64,000 nt of DNA from Treponema bryantii NK4A124 (GTDB lineage Bacteria > Spirochaetota > Spirochaetia > Treponematales > Treponemataceae), in contig NZ_ATWV01000009.1 of the NCBI RefSeq assembly GCF_000421345.1, positions 1 through 64,000 on the forward strand, in the 5' to 3' direction. The position numbers were made by a program, and so were the translations under genes. Below are positions 24,399-32,521 of this stretch, piece by piece. Below the pieces are notes generated by a model, which saw nothing but the letters and a program-made list of their open reading frames with translations, was not told the DNA's origin and searched no databases. The number at the start of each line of letters is the position of its first letter. Position 1 is the stretch's first letter.

Positions 24399-25634
24399 GG
24401 CTTTTGTTAACGGCGCCTTGAAAGACATTTTTCTTGGCGTCGCTACTTTTTCAAACTGCACTGTGTAGGTAGCGGCAGTCTGATCAATTTCAATGATTGT
24501 ACCGCGGCCAAGAATTTTATGCTCAACAGTGTCGCCCACGGCAAGGTCTGCAAGTTCGGCTTTTTTTGCGAGGATGGAATCTGATTCCTGAATGTATAGC
24601 TTGGTTTTTGCGACAAGCTGAGGCGGCAGTTCTACCTCGTAATTAAGAAGGGGCCGGTCGATATCAAAAATAAAACGTGAAGGATAGCGGCCACCTGCGT
24701 GCTGGGAAAAGCCTTCGGCTTCGGTAAGGTAAAGCTCTTTCTGGGCACGGGTTACTGCTACAAAGGCAAGGCGGCGCTCTTCTTCCATTGCTTTTAGCGA
24801 ATCAACTTTTTTGCTGGGGAACATATTCTCGTTCATGCCCGCAATAAAAACTATCGGGAACTCAAGGCCCTTTGCCGTGTGAATTGTCATGAGGCGCACG
24901 GCTTTTTTGCTGGATTCAATATCTGCATTTGTATAAAGGGCAGCATGGGCCAGGTAATTTTCCAGTGTACATTCTTCGCCGCAGGAAGTTTCGTATTCGT
25001 AAATTGACTGCTTGAGCTCTGCAAGATTATCAAGTCGTTCCTGACTACCTTCCGTTCGTAAGGCAAGCTCGTAGCCGCTTTCGTTCATAAGGTGACTGAA
25101 AACTTCGGAAATCTGGCGGCCCGGGTAGGTGGTAGAAAAGCGTTCAATCAGATCAATATATTTTTGCGCAGTTGTGTTTGCAAAAAGCGGATCGTTTACC
25201 ATAAGTTTAAGGGCCTGGTAAAGAGAACCTCCGTTAGCTTCAACAAACTCTTTGAGGGCCTTTATGCGGCGTTCACCTACGTTGCGCTTTGGCTGATTTA
25301 CGGTTCGTAAAAATGAAAGGTCGTCTTTGTAGGCTATCATGCGGAGATAGGAAAGAGCGTCTTTAATTTCTGCCCGGTCGAAAAAGGGTACGCCGGAGTT
25401 TAATGTGTAAGGGAGTTTTTCCCTCTGGAAGACCTCTTCTATGCTGCGGCTGATGTAGTGGGCCCGGTAAAGTATTGCGATGTCGGAAAGGGCGAACTTT
25501 CCGGTGGTTTCGATACGCCCGCTTTGAGGACACTCAACCACCGGAGTTTCCGTAAGCTCGCGGATTTTCTTTAAGATATATTCTGCCTCATCTTCTGCGG
25601 ATTTGGCGTGATAATATGTCGGTTTAAGATTCAT
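24390..25634 (-). pseudogene. pcrA: UvrD/PcrA helicase, C-terminal half (gene split by island)
   Basis: C-terminal part of an SF1A DNA helicase: 414 codons from the 2A/2B region to the end, including FALSDIAILYRAHYISRSIE, RLMTIHTAKGLEFPIVFIAG (motif V), EEERRLAFVAVTRAQKELYLT (motif VI) and a C-terminal Tudor-like tail (VGDTVEHKILGRGTIIEID). The missing N-half, with Walker A, is at 44142-45149 on the same strand. The first codons (MNLKPTYYHAKS) continue exactly where the N-half leaves off. Residues 31-44 come from a family 1 repeat, and the TGA stop is also repeat-derived. No ribosome site precedes the ATG, so I mark it as part of a broken gene. Confidence 0.85.
25503..25542. repeat. Family 1 palindromic unit inside helicase C-half
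   Basis: Read in frame on the minus strand as VVECPQSGRIETTG, the same frame and nearly the same peptide as in murC (VVECSRSERIETTG). It lies in a loop near the start of domain 2A. Confidence 0.9.
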
Positions 25635-25667
25635 TTAGAAAAAGGTTATCATTCTTTTAACTAATCT

Positions 25668-26006
25668 TCAAGGTTTAGGATTTTCATGTTCTGCAAAAAG
25701 ACTTATGGCAGTTTCAAGAAATTGCCGGGTGTTTGGTGAAACTTTAGAAAGATTTAATTCTGTAGGTGAAGGTGAAATTTCCGCAGTGTTCTGTGTATTA
25801 TTTCTAATACCAGTTACCAAATATTCTACACTTGTATTTAAAGCTTTTGCAATTCTAACTGCAACATCTGCAGGTGGCATAGAGCCTTGTGTGCCTAAAT
25901 ACATATCGAGTGCACGGATCTTTACATCTGCCTTGTAAGCCAATTCCTTTCTGGTTATTCCCAGATATTCAATCTCTTCTCTAAGTCTATCTGCAAAAGT
26001 TTCCAT
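25668..26006 (-). CDS. XRE-family transcriptional regulator
   Basis: 112-residue Cro/CI-type repressor. HTH at about residues 5-60: LREEIEYLGITRKELAYKAD, then LGTQGSMPPADVAVRIAKAL and NTSVEYLV. The remaining 50 residues are a short, probably dimerising tail. It is transcribed away from the 26106 gene across a gap holding three CGTANNTACG-like boxes spaced 32 bp apart, so it most likely represses itself and the antiterminator operon. First gene inside the island, 33 bp from the split helicase. Confidence 0.85.
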   Translation of the reverse strand: METFADRLREEIEYLGITRKELAYKADVKIRALDMYLGTQGSMPPADVAVRIAKALNTSVEYLVTGIRNNTQNTAEISPSPTELNLSKVSPNTRQFLETAISLFAEHENPKP

Positions 26007-26019
26007 ACTTTTATAATGT

Positions 26020-26093
26020 CGTTTTTACGATATAAATTCGGTTGAAACAAACGTAAATACGATATAAAATAACTCTGAAATAGCGTAATTACG
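26020..26093. promoter_or_regulatory. Three operator boxes at 32-bp spacing
   Basis: CGTTTTTACG (26020-26029), CGTAAATACG (26052-26061) and CGTAATTACG (26084-26093) start exactly 32 bp apart, three helical turns. Each is followed by AT(A). The middle box lies between a -35 TTGAAA (26043) and a -10 TAAAAT for the rightward gene. Likely operators of the adjacent XRE repressor. Confidence 0.65.
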
Positions 26094-26105
26094 ATAGGAG
26101 TTGTT

Positions 26106-26519
26106 TTGATCCGGTTTGCCTTTTTGTGCGGCTCTGCACCTGAAAATTTCAATCAAAAAAAATTAGTTGAAATGCATGATTTTCTCATTTCTGAGGCCGG
26201 TGGATCCTGGAACGAAAAAGAAATTGCAGAGTTTCCAAACGGAGTCAGTGAATTTTTGCTTGAATGTGCCTTAAACGGTGCTATTGAGATGGGAAGCTGT
26301 GAGGGTGAAAAGTCTTCTTGTAGAATATTTCTTTATATCTGCACTGAAAGGCCTGTAAAAGAAAGCAAGCCTACTGTCTGGCTTGGTGGAGAAGAGCTTC
26401 AAAAAGAAGTCATCAATCATTTTGTAAATTTAGAAATAGAAGGCATTGACTTTCAGGTTATATATGACGTTTGCGCAGATTATGTAAGCGACGAAGCTCG
26501 AGGCTATGAAAAGCCATGA
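26106..26519 (+). CDS. Hypothetical protein in antiterminator operon
   Basis: 137-residue cytoplasmic protein I do not recognise. It begins MIRFAFLCGSAPENFNQKKL and contains EFPNGVSEFLLECALNGAIEM and a beta-strand-like CRIFLYICTER; the alternating strand/helix pattern suggests an alpha/beta fold. The start codon is TTG with a strong GATAGGAG ribosome site, which decides the start. It overlaps the NusG-like gene by 14 bp and is therefore co-translated with it. Its place between the XRE repressor and the antiterminator suggests a role in controlling the polysaccharide operon, but that is only inference. Confidence 0.6.
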   Translation: MIRFAFLCGSAPENFNQKKLVEMHDFLISEAGGSWNEKEIAEFPNGVSEFLLECALNGAIEMGSCEGEKSSCRIFLYICTERPVKESKPTVWLGGEELQKEVINHFVNLEIEGIDFQVIYDVCADYVSDEARGYEKP

Positions 26520-27024
26520 ATTACTACTGTGTAATGGTTATGACGGGAGAAGAAAAGCCTTTAGAGATGCAGCTACAGAAGCCTTAAAAGAATATTTTCC
26601 TTCTGCCCAGTTTTTTTCTTTTGAACGAAAGCTTTATACAAAACGCAGGGGCTGGTTTGAAGCCCCTCTATTTCCAGGTTATGTTTTCTTTGGTGTTGAA
26701 GAATTAAGTGCAGATTTTTTTAAGGCTCTTCGACAGATAAAAGGCTTTTGCCGGATTCTTCGCGATAATAAGAATCCGGAATGTATAATGGGAGAAGCAT
26801 TAGAAGAACTTCGTATTTTCATTCATAACGGTGAACACTGGGGTATATCAAAAGTTCAATTCCTTCCAGGGCAAAAAATAAAAGCAATTGCAGGTCCTCT
26901 TGTAGGCTTGGAAGGTCACATTGTTGCCATAAACAAAAAGAAAAAACAGATTACCGTACAATCGTCACTCACTCTGGACGGAAAGCGCTTTGATTTGCTA
27001 TATGAAGATGCAGAAGTCGTTTAA
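26506..27024 (+). CDS. NusG-paralogue antiterminator (LoaP/RfaH-like)
   Basis: 172-residue NusG-family protein: NGN domain about residues 5-105 (YTKRRGWFEAPLFPGYVFFG, QIKGFCRIL) and a C-terminal KOW domain (FLPGQKIKAIAGPLVGLEG, then HIVAINKKKKQITVQ). It is not the housekeeping NusG: it sits in an accessory locus next to a repressor and just upstream of a long polysaccharide operon, as LoaP, UpxY and RfaH do. Such proteins let RNA polymerase read through terminators in long operons. Its likely target is the structured leader RNA 67 bp downstream. Confidence 0.85.
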   Translation: MKSHELLLCNGYDGRRKAFRDAATEALKEYFPSAQFFSFERKLYTKRRGWFEAPLFPGYVFFGVEELSADFFKALRQIKGFCRILRDNKNPECIMGEALEELRIFIHNGEHWGISKVQFLPGQKIKAIAGPLVGLEGHIVAINKKKKQITVQSSLTLDGKRFDLLYEDAEVV

Positions 27025-27048
27025 TAATGTTAAATCTTTATTGTAAGA

Positions 27049-27077
27049 TTGAAAAGTTTATTAAATAGATATATAAT
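27049..27077 (+). promoter_or_regulatory. Promoter of the polysaccharide operon
   Basis: TTGAAA, exactly 17 bp, TATAAT. The expected start is about 27084, seven bases before the first leader stem, giving a 5' leader of about 340 nt. Confidence 0.65.
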
Positions 27078-27090
27078 AATGTAAAAATCA

Positions 27091-27247
27091 GTTGCAACTG
27101 TTTACGAGGCACGTTTGGTGCATAAATAAGTGCAATGTCTAAATCTCCAGGTTGCAGTGGGGAAAACTGCACCACTATGAGGTCCAAAAACGACCGTCAA
27201 AAAGGGAGATGCTATAGACATTGTTGTAAACGGCGGCAGCTTTTTTT
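27091..27247 (+). ncRNA. Structured leader RNA with terminal U-tract, candidate antitermination element
   Basis: Nested pairing seen directly: GTTGC/GCAGC (27091-27095 with 27236-27240, one G-U) plus GTTTAC/GTAAAC (27100-27105 with 27226-27231) close the structure; hairpin GCAC/GTGC (27109-27121); AATGTCTA/TAGACATT (27134-27141 with 27215-27222); ATCTCC/GGAGAT (27143-27148 with 27205-27210); hairpin TGCAGT/ACTGCA (27153-27171); hairpin GGTC/GACC (27181-27195). The outer stem is followed at once by seven T, so the whole element ends as an intrinsic terminator. It lies at the head of the polysaccharide operon, directly after the NusG paralogue. I know no named family that it matches; B. subtilis EAR is a functional analogy only. 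Confidence 0.6.
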
Positions 27248-27424
27248 ATTTTAAAGCAAAAAGATTTTTACTAAACCTTTGTTTTTGTTTTAATCTAGAA
27301 ATTTGTATTTTCATATTTGATTTAAGAAATATATTAAATACCTTAAATTAATTCCTTTCATACCTCCTTCATATACTTAAGTAACAACTAAATTTGTAAA
27401 TCTATAACTTTTAAAGTGGTAAAA

Positions 27425-27832
27425 ATGGAACTTTGTAGACTATTAGACTTTAAAGATCTTGGTGATGAGCGTGGAAAACTTGTTGTAATAGAAGGCTCTC
27501 GAGATATTCCTTTTGATATAAAACGTGTTTTTTATATCTATGGTTCAGATACAACTGTTATACGCGGACAGCATGCAAATAAAGAGAGTGAGTTTGTTCT
27601 TGTAAATGTTGCTGGAAAGTCAAAAGTACGTGTAACTGATGGTGTAGGAGAACATATTGTTGAATTAAATAAACCTATGCAGGCAATTTATATTCCAAAA
27701 ATGATTTGGAAAGATATGTATGATTTTTCAGAGGATTCAGTTTTACTAGTTATTACAAATACTCATTATGACGGAAAAGAATATATTCGAGACTACGACG
27801 AATACTTAAAAGTAATGGGAGTAAAGAAGTAA
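27425..27832 (+). CDS. fdtA: dTDP-4-oxo-6-deoxyglucose 3,4-ketoisomerase (FdtA/QdtA-like)
   Basis: Cupin-fold sugar ketoisomerase: LCRLLDFKDLGDERGKLVVI, RVFYIYG, VIRGQHANKESEFVLVNVAG and AIYIPKMIWKDMYDF are family landmarks (His in GQHA). It converts dTDP-4-keto-6-deoxyglucose to the 3-keto form, the step before transamination to a 3-amino-3,6-dideoxyhexose; the aminotransferase is encoded two genes on. A GTG at 27416 is possible, but the ATG at 27425 has AGTGG at a better distance. First gene of the operon, about 340 nt after the promoter. The sugar configuration (Fuc3N or Qui3N type) is undecided. Confidence 0.82.
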   Translation: MELCRLLDFKDLGDERGKLVVIEGSRDIPFDIKRVFYIYGSDTTVIRGQHANKESEFVLVNVAGKSKVRVTDGVGEHIVELNKPMQAIYIPKMIWKDMYDFSEDSVLLVITNTHYDGKEYIRDYDEYLKVMGVKK

Positions 27833-28779
27833 TGAGTGACAATACAACTCCTCTTCTTTCTATCTGTATTCCAACAAACGGGATAATTGAACTTATATTT
27901 CCTGTTCTAGACAGTATATATGCTCAAAATGATGTTGAACAGAATCTTTTTGAAGTTGTTGTAATGGATAATGGTGAGAATTCTGAGTTTAAAACTAAGA
28001 TAAAGGATTTTGCAAATAAACATTCTAACCTTGTTTATAAAGAAACGGATTATAAGGGGTTCTTGAATGAGTCAGAAAGTTATAAAGTTGCTCAGGGAAT
28101 TTTTATAAAGTTTATAAATCATCGTACAAAATTATTTCCCGGTGCTATTCAATATTTTATCGACTTTATACGCAATAATGAGACTGAAAAACCTTGTGTG
28201 TATTTTTCTAATGGAGTAATTAAACAAATAAAAGGTGTCGCTGAATATTCTGATTTTGATTCATATGTAAAAAATCTTCGTGTGTGGTCCAGTTGGTCTA
28301 CAGGTATGGGGTTTTGGAAAGAAGATTTTGACAGAATCCCAAAAGATGCTGAATTTAATGAACTCTATCCTCATACAACAATTTTATTTAATGAAAAAAA
28401 GAAATCAAAATATATAATCGATAACACTGTATTGTTGGATGAAATACCTGTAAGTCATGCTAATAAAGGACGATATAATTTATTTTATGCCTTTGGTATA
28501 GAATATCCTGGAATATTGAGTGATCTTCTTCGTTCTAATTCTATATCTAAAAAAACTTTTTTAAGTGTAAAAAAGGAAAATCAAAAATTTCTGATAGGCT
28601 TATATCTTGATTTTGTAATTTTAAAGCATCCTTGTTCTTATGATTTATCAGAAAGAAAAGAAAGTCTAAATGTATTTTATAACTACAATAAGATTAAAGC
28701 TTTTGCAATTATTCATTTATGTGGTCGAGTCTTAAAATTTCCATTCCGTTGTGTAAAAAGAATAATAAGAAGAGGGTAG
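27832..28779 (+). CDS. Glycosyltransferase, family 2
   Basis: GT-A fold sugar transferase: PLLSICIPTNGIIELIFPVL at the start, FEVVVMDNGENSEF (nucleotide-sugar side), then a segment typical of capsule/EPS GT2 enzymes (KGFLNESESYKVAQGIFIKF). The usual DxD is not obvious, so the metal-binding residue is uncertain; FINHRTKLFPGAI takes its place. The gene overlaps fdtA by one base (TAATG) and is followed four bases later by the aminotransferase. Donor and acceptor cannot be read from sequence. Confidence 0.72.
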   Translation: MSDNTTPLLSICIPTNGIIELIFPVLDSIYAQNDVEQNLFEVVVMDNGENSEFKTKIKDFANKHSNLVYKETDYKGFLNESESYKVAQGIFIKFINHRTKLFPGAIQYFIDFIRNNETEKPCVYFSNGVIKQIKGVAEYSDFDSYVKNLRVWSSWSTGMGFWKEDFDRIPKDAEFNELYPHTTILFNEKKKSKYIIDNTVLLDEIPVSHANKGRYNLFYAFGIEYPGILSDLLRSNSISKKTFLSVKKENQKFLIGLYLDFVILKHPCSYDLSERKESLNVFYNYNKIKAFAIIHLCGRVLKFPFRCVKRIIRRG

Positions 28780-28783
28780 AAAA

Positions 28784-29887
28784 ATGAACGTCCCATTTCT
28801 TTCATTAAAAGATATAACTGCAAAATATAAAGATGAACTACACGAGGCTGTGATTCGGGTTACAGATAGCGGCTGGTATTTGCAGGGAAACGAAAATAAA
28901 GTTTTTGAAGATAATTATGCGAAATATATTGGTACTAAATATTGTGTAGGCGTTGCAAACGGCTTGCAGGCTCTGGAACTGATGATTCGTGCCTGTAAAA
29001 TGCTGTATGGTTGGAATGATGGTGACGAAATTATTGTCCAGGCAAATACTTACATTGCAACAATTCTTTCTATTTCACAAAATAACTTAAAACCTATATT
29101 GCTTGACCCAAATTCTGAAACACTGGAGCTTGAACCAGAAACAATTGAAAAAGCAATTACCGATAAAACTCGTGGCGTAATGCTAGTTCACCTTTACGGG
29201 CGCTGTTTGTACAACGAAAAAATTGACGAAATCTGTAACAATCACAATCTTAAGCTTTTTGAAGACAATGCCCAGTCTCATGGCTGTTGTTACAACGGTA
29301 ACAGAACCGGTTCATTAGGAACTGTTGCCGCTCACAGTTTCTACCCAGGAAAAAATCTTGGAGCATTTGGTGATGCAGGTGCTATTACAACAAATGACAA
29401 GGAGATAGCTGATCTTGTTAGAGTCCTAGGTAATTATGGTTCATCTAAGAAATATGTGTTTGACTATATCGGAGAAAATAGCCGTCTTGATGAAATGTCG
29501 GCAGCTGTGCTTGATGTAAAACTTCGCCATTTAGAGGATGATAATAACCGTCGTAAGCAGATTGCTAAAATGTATTATAAAGGCATTAAAAATCCTGCAA
29601 TTAAAATGCCTTCTATTCTTTCAGCTGAGAAAAATGTATTCCATATATTTCCGATTTTTACAAAGAAACGTGATGAATTACAGTCTTATCTAAAAGAAAA
29701 TGAAATTGGAACAATTATTCATTACCCAATTCCGCCACACAAGCAGGAAGCTTACAAAGAATGGAATAATCTATCTTTCCCTGTGACAGAAAAGATTCAT
29801 GAACAAGAGCTTAGTTTACCTATGAGTCCAACTTTGTCTGATGAACAAGTTCAGTGGGTAATTGAGTGCTTGAATGAATGGAAATAA
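28784..29887 (+). CDS. fdtB: DegT/DnrJ/EryC1 sugar aminotransferase (FdtB-like)
   Basis: PLP-dependent nucleotide-sugar aminotransferase: N-terminal FLSLKDITAKYKDELHEAV, VANGLQALELMIRA, EDNAQSHG and the PLP lysine in HSFYPGKNLGAFGDAGAITT (about residue 189). The C-terminus HYPIPPHKQEAY is typical. With FdtA it should make a dTDP-3-amino-3,6-dideoxyhexose; RmlA and RmlB are not in the window. 367 residues, full length. The symbol is given by context and could equally be QdtB. Confidence 0.82.
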   Translation: MNVPFLSLKDITAKYKDELHEAVIRVTDSGWYLQGNENKVFEDNYAKYIGTKYCVGVANGLQALELMIRACKMLYGWNDGDEIIVQANTYIATILSISQNNLKPILLDPNSETLELEPETIEKAITDKTRGVMLVHLYGRCLYNEKIDEICNNHNLKLFEDNAQSHGCCYNGNRTGSLGTVAAHSFYPGKNLGAFGDAGAITTNDKEIADLVRVLGNYGSSKKYVFDYIGENSRLDEMSAAVLDVKLRHLEDDNNRRKQIAKMYYKGIKNPAIKMPSILSAEKNVFHIFPIFTKKRDELQSYLKENEIGTIIHYPIPPHKQEAYKEWNNLSFPVTEKIHEQELSLPMSPTLSDEQVQWVIECLNEWK

Positions 29888-29903
29888 TTAGGGAAAACTA
29901 AAT

Positions 29904-31001
29904 ATGAAAGAGATTGGGATTCTTACTTTTTGGAATGTGCCTAATTATGGGACATTTTTACAGGCGTATGCGTTACAGAAAACAATAGCTGCTCTTGATG
30001 AAGATTATGATGTAAAACAGATTGCATATCTTGAACCAGTTCATTATCGACAGTACTATGCAATAAATAATATTAAATTTCATTATGGAATTATTGATCC
30101 GAGAACATATTTGAATATTGCTAAAAGACTGTTTTCTAGCAAGATTAAAGAGCTTAAGCCGTTCTTAGGTTATTACAAAGATTTCATTCCTTGTACTGAA
30201 CCACTTACAAAAGCTGATTTGCCAGCTAAGTATTTTGATTCTGTGGTTTTGGGCAGTGATATTATTTGGGATTATTCAATCAGATTCTTTAACAATGATA
30301 AGTTCTTATTCGGCGATAATCTAAACTCAAAAAATATTATTTCTTATGCGGCTAGTTTTGGGACTGTAAAGTCAGAAACAGTTTGTCCAGAATATGTGAA
30401 AAATAATTTGAAAAAACTTTCTGCAATTTCTGTTCGTGATGAAAACAGCAAAAATCTCGTAAATAAGTATGCGGGAAGAGAATCTACTATTGTTTGCGAT
30501 CCTACAATATTATGGGATTTTATGAATGACGAGAATATTCCGAATGTAAATGAATCAAAGTATATTATTGTATATGGAAGCGAATTCAAACCTGAATTTA
30601 TAAAAGGTTGTGTGAATTATGCTAAAAAGAATAATCTGCAAATAATCTGTCTTGATTCTCTTGATGATACCTTTGACTGGTGCGATAAGAATATTAAGCA
30701 GAATGAACTGAATCCGTTCCTGTGGCTTGCATATTTTAAATATGCAGAGAGAATTTTTACCTGTACTTATCATGGACTTATGTTTAGCTTGATTTTTAAT
30801 AAAAAAACAGTTTTCAGCCCAACACATTTTATTATGGACAAAGCTTCTTCTCTTATTGATTATCTAGATTTAAAATCTGTTCTTGTGGATTTCAATACGT
30901 TTGAAGAAAAGGCAGATTGGAAATGGGATTATAATAAAATTAATACAAAAATTGATACTTTAAGACAATCATCTTTGCAGTTTTTGAAGGATACCCTTTA
31001 A
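29904..31001 (+). CDS. Polysaccharide pyruvyl transferase family protein
   Basis: WcaK/CsaB-type protein: GILTFWNVPNYGTFLQAYAL at the N-terminus, VVLGSDIIWDYSIRFF, ISYAASFG, ISVRDENSKNLV, CDPTILW and TCTYHGLMFSLIFNKK are the conserved blocks of the family. Members add a pyruvate ketal from phosphoenolpyruvate to a sugar, although many in such clusters are untested. 365 residues, complete. It shares one base with the flippase gene downstream (TAATG). A FrhB-like iron-sulphur protein is encoded two genes on, a pairing often seen in bacterial glycan clusters. Confidence 0.82.
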   Translation: MKEIGILTFWNVPNYGTFLQAYALQKTIAALDEDYDVKQIAYLEPVHYRQYYAINNIKFHYGIIDPRTYLNIAKRLFSSKIKELKPFLGYYKDFIPCTEPLTKADLPAKYFDSVVLGSDIIWDYSIRFFNNDKFLFGDNLNSKNIISYAASFGTVKSETVCPEYVKNNLKKLSAISVRDENSKNLVNKYAGRESTIVCDPTILWDFMNDENIPNVNESKYIIVYGSEFKPEFIKGCVNYAKKNNLQIICLDSLDDTFDWCDKNIKQNELNPFLWLAYFKYAERIFTCTYHGLMFSLIFNKKTVFSPTHFIMDKASSLIDYLDLKSVLVDFNTFEEKADWKWDYNKINTKIDTLRQSSLQFLKDTL

Positions 31002-32518
31002 TGAGTAATTCTTCTAGAGTAATGAAAAATACACTATCTCTATATGTAAGGATGATTATTCTTACTATAGTTTCTCTCTTCACTGTTCGTGTAAATTTAA
31101 GTTCTCTTGGTGCCGCAGATTACGGTCTTTATAATGTAGTTGCCGGTTTTGTTTCGATGTTTAGTTTTCTTTCTGGAACTCTTACGGTGGCATCGCAACG
31201 ATTTTTTGCAATTGGCATAGGAAGAAACGACTGGAAGGAAGTAAGTAAGTATTTTTCAATTAATTTATTTTTGTATATAGGACTTTGTGGAATTGTAATT
31301 CTGTTTGCTGAAAGTGCAGGCCTATGGTTTATAAATAATAAAATGATAATTGATCCTGATCGTTTGTCTGCAGCTGTTATTGTTTATCAGTTTTCAATTC
31401 TAAACTTTGTAATAGGTTTAGTTGTATCTCCATTTTTGGCATTGCTTATTGCAGATGAAAACTTGGGAATTTATTCAATTATATCTATTGTAGAAGCTGG
31501 GCTAAAACTCCTTGTTGCCTATCTGCTTTATATTACAACTGGTGACAGACTGATTATTTATGGCTTACTACTACTTATAGCTTCTCTCCTAATAAATGGT
31601 TTTTATGTTATTTATGGATTAATAAGGTATAAACAACTCAAAATTAAGTTTGTAAAAGACAAGCCTGCTTATCAAGAAGTGTTCGCATTTTTGAACTGGA
31701 ATATGATTGGTGCTGTTGCAAATGTATGTAAAGCTCAAGGAATAAATATTGTTATTAATCTATTCTTTGGAACTGTTATAAATGCAGCAAGAGGAATAGC
31801 CTTTCAAATAAACAGTGTAGTATCTTCATTCTCCTTAAACTTTATGAAAGCAATAGACCCCCAAATTACAAAAAGTTATGCAGCTGGTGATAAGAATAAG
31901 TTTTTTGAAATTACTTGCATTGCATCAAAAATTTCTTTTTTTCTACTTTTTATAATTGCAATGCCTTTGATAACAAATATGAAATTTGTTATAGAACTAT
32001 GGCTCAAAGAAGTTCCGGAATATACTATAATATTTGCAAAATTGGCACTTATAGATGCTCTTATTATGTCTGTAACTGATCCCATTAGTACTGCAGCACA
32101 AGCAATTGGCAGATTGAAATGGTATCAAATTGTCGTTGGCGGAATTTTCCTTTTAAATCTTCCATGTGCTTATTTACTTTTGAAAATTGTAGAAAATCCA
32201 TTAATTCCATTTTTTGTAGGAATAGTGATTTCATTAATTATGTTGTTAGTAAAGATTGTTTTTTTTAAGGTACTGGGACAAGTTTCAATCAAAAAATACA
32301 TAATCAAAGTCCTGCTGCCTGTTGTCTTAATCGCTAGTGTTGTTTGTGCTTTTGATTATATAGTCTTGAATTGTGCTGATTCATTCTTAAAACTTGTTGT
32401 AAACGTACTTATTGAAGTATGTTTCTGTGGTGGTCTTATAGTATTTATTGGGCTGAGTAAAACTGAACGAAAAATATTGTTTTCATGTGTTCCATTCATA
32501 AAGAAAGTTACAAGATAA
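31001..32518 (+). CDS. wzx: Wzx-type oligosaccharide flippase
   Basis: 505-residue integral membrane protein with about 12-14 helices (for example YVRMIILTIVSLFTVRVNLS, LFLYIGLCGIVILFAESAGL, YLLLKIV). The opening LGAADYGLYNVVAGFVSMFSFL is typical of MATE/PST-type lipid-linked oligosaccharide flippases. It should move the undecaprenyl-linked repeat unit across the inner membrane for polymerisation by the EpsG-like protein at 36334-37461. The symbol is by function; there is no close named homologue in mind. Confidence 0.8.
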   Translation: MSNSSRVMKNTLSLYVRMIILTIVSLFTVRVNLSSLGAADYGLYNVVAGFVSMFSFLSGTLTVASQRFFAIGIGRNDWKEVSKYFSINLFLYIGLCGIVILFAESAGLWFINNKMIIDPDRLSAAVIVYQFSILNFVIGLVVSPFLALLIADENLGIYSIISIVEAGLKLLVAYLLYITTGDRLIIYGLLLLIASLLINGFYVIYGLIRYKQLKIKFVKDKPAYQEVFAFLNWNMIGAVANVCKAQGINIVINLFFGTVINAARGIAFQINSVVSSFSLNFMKAIDPQITKSYAAGDKNKFFEITCIASKISFFLLFIIAMPLITNMKFVIELWLKEVPEYTIIFAKLALIDALIMSVTDPISTAAQAIGRLKWYQIVVGGIFLLNLPCAYLLLKIVENPLIPFFVGIVISLIMLLVKIVFFKVLGQVSIKKYIIKVLLPVVLIASVVCAFDYIVLNCADSFLKLVVNVLIEVCFCGGLIVFIGLSKTERKILFSCVPFIKKVTR

Positions 32519-32521
32519 TTT

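Noticed and set aside
26106-26519. Caspase-like or nuclease function for the unknown island protein
   Set aside because: Only a loose impression from short stretches; no catalytic pair can be pointed out.
27091-27247. 6S RNA or a known riboswitch at the operon head
   Set aside because: The nested multi-hairpin layout and lack of familiar core sequences do not fit 6S or any riboswitch I can recall; only a model search could settle it.
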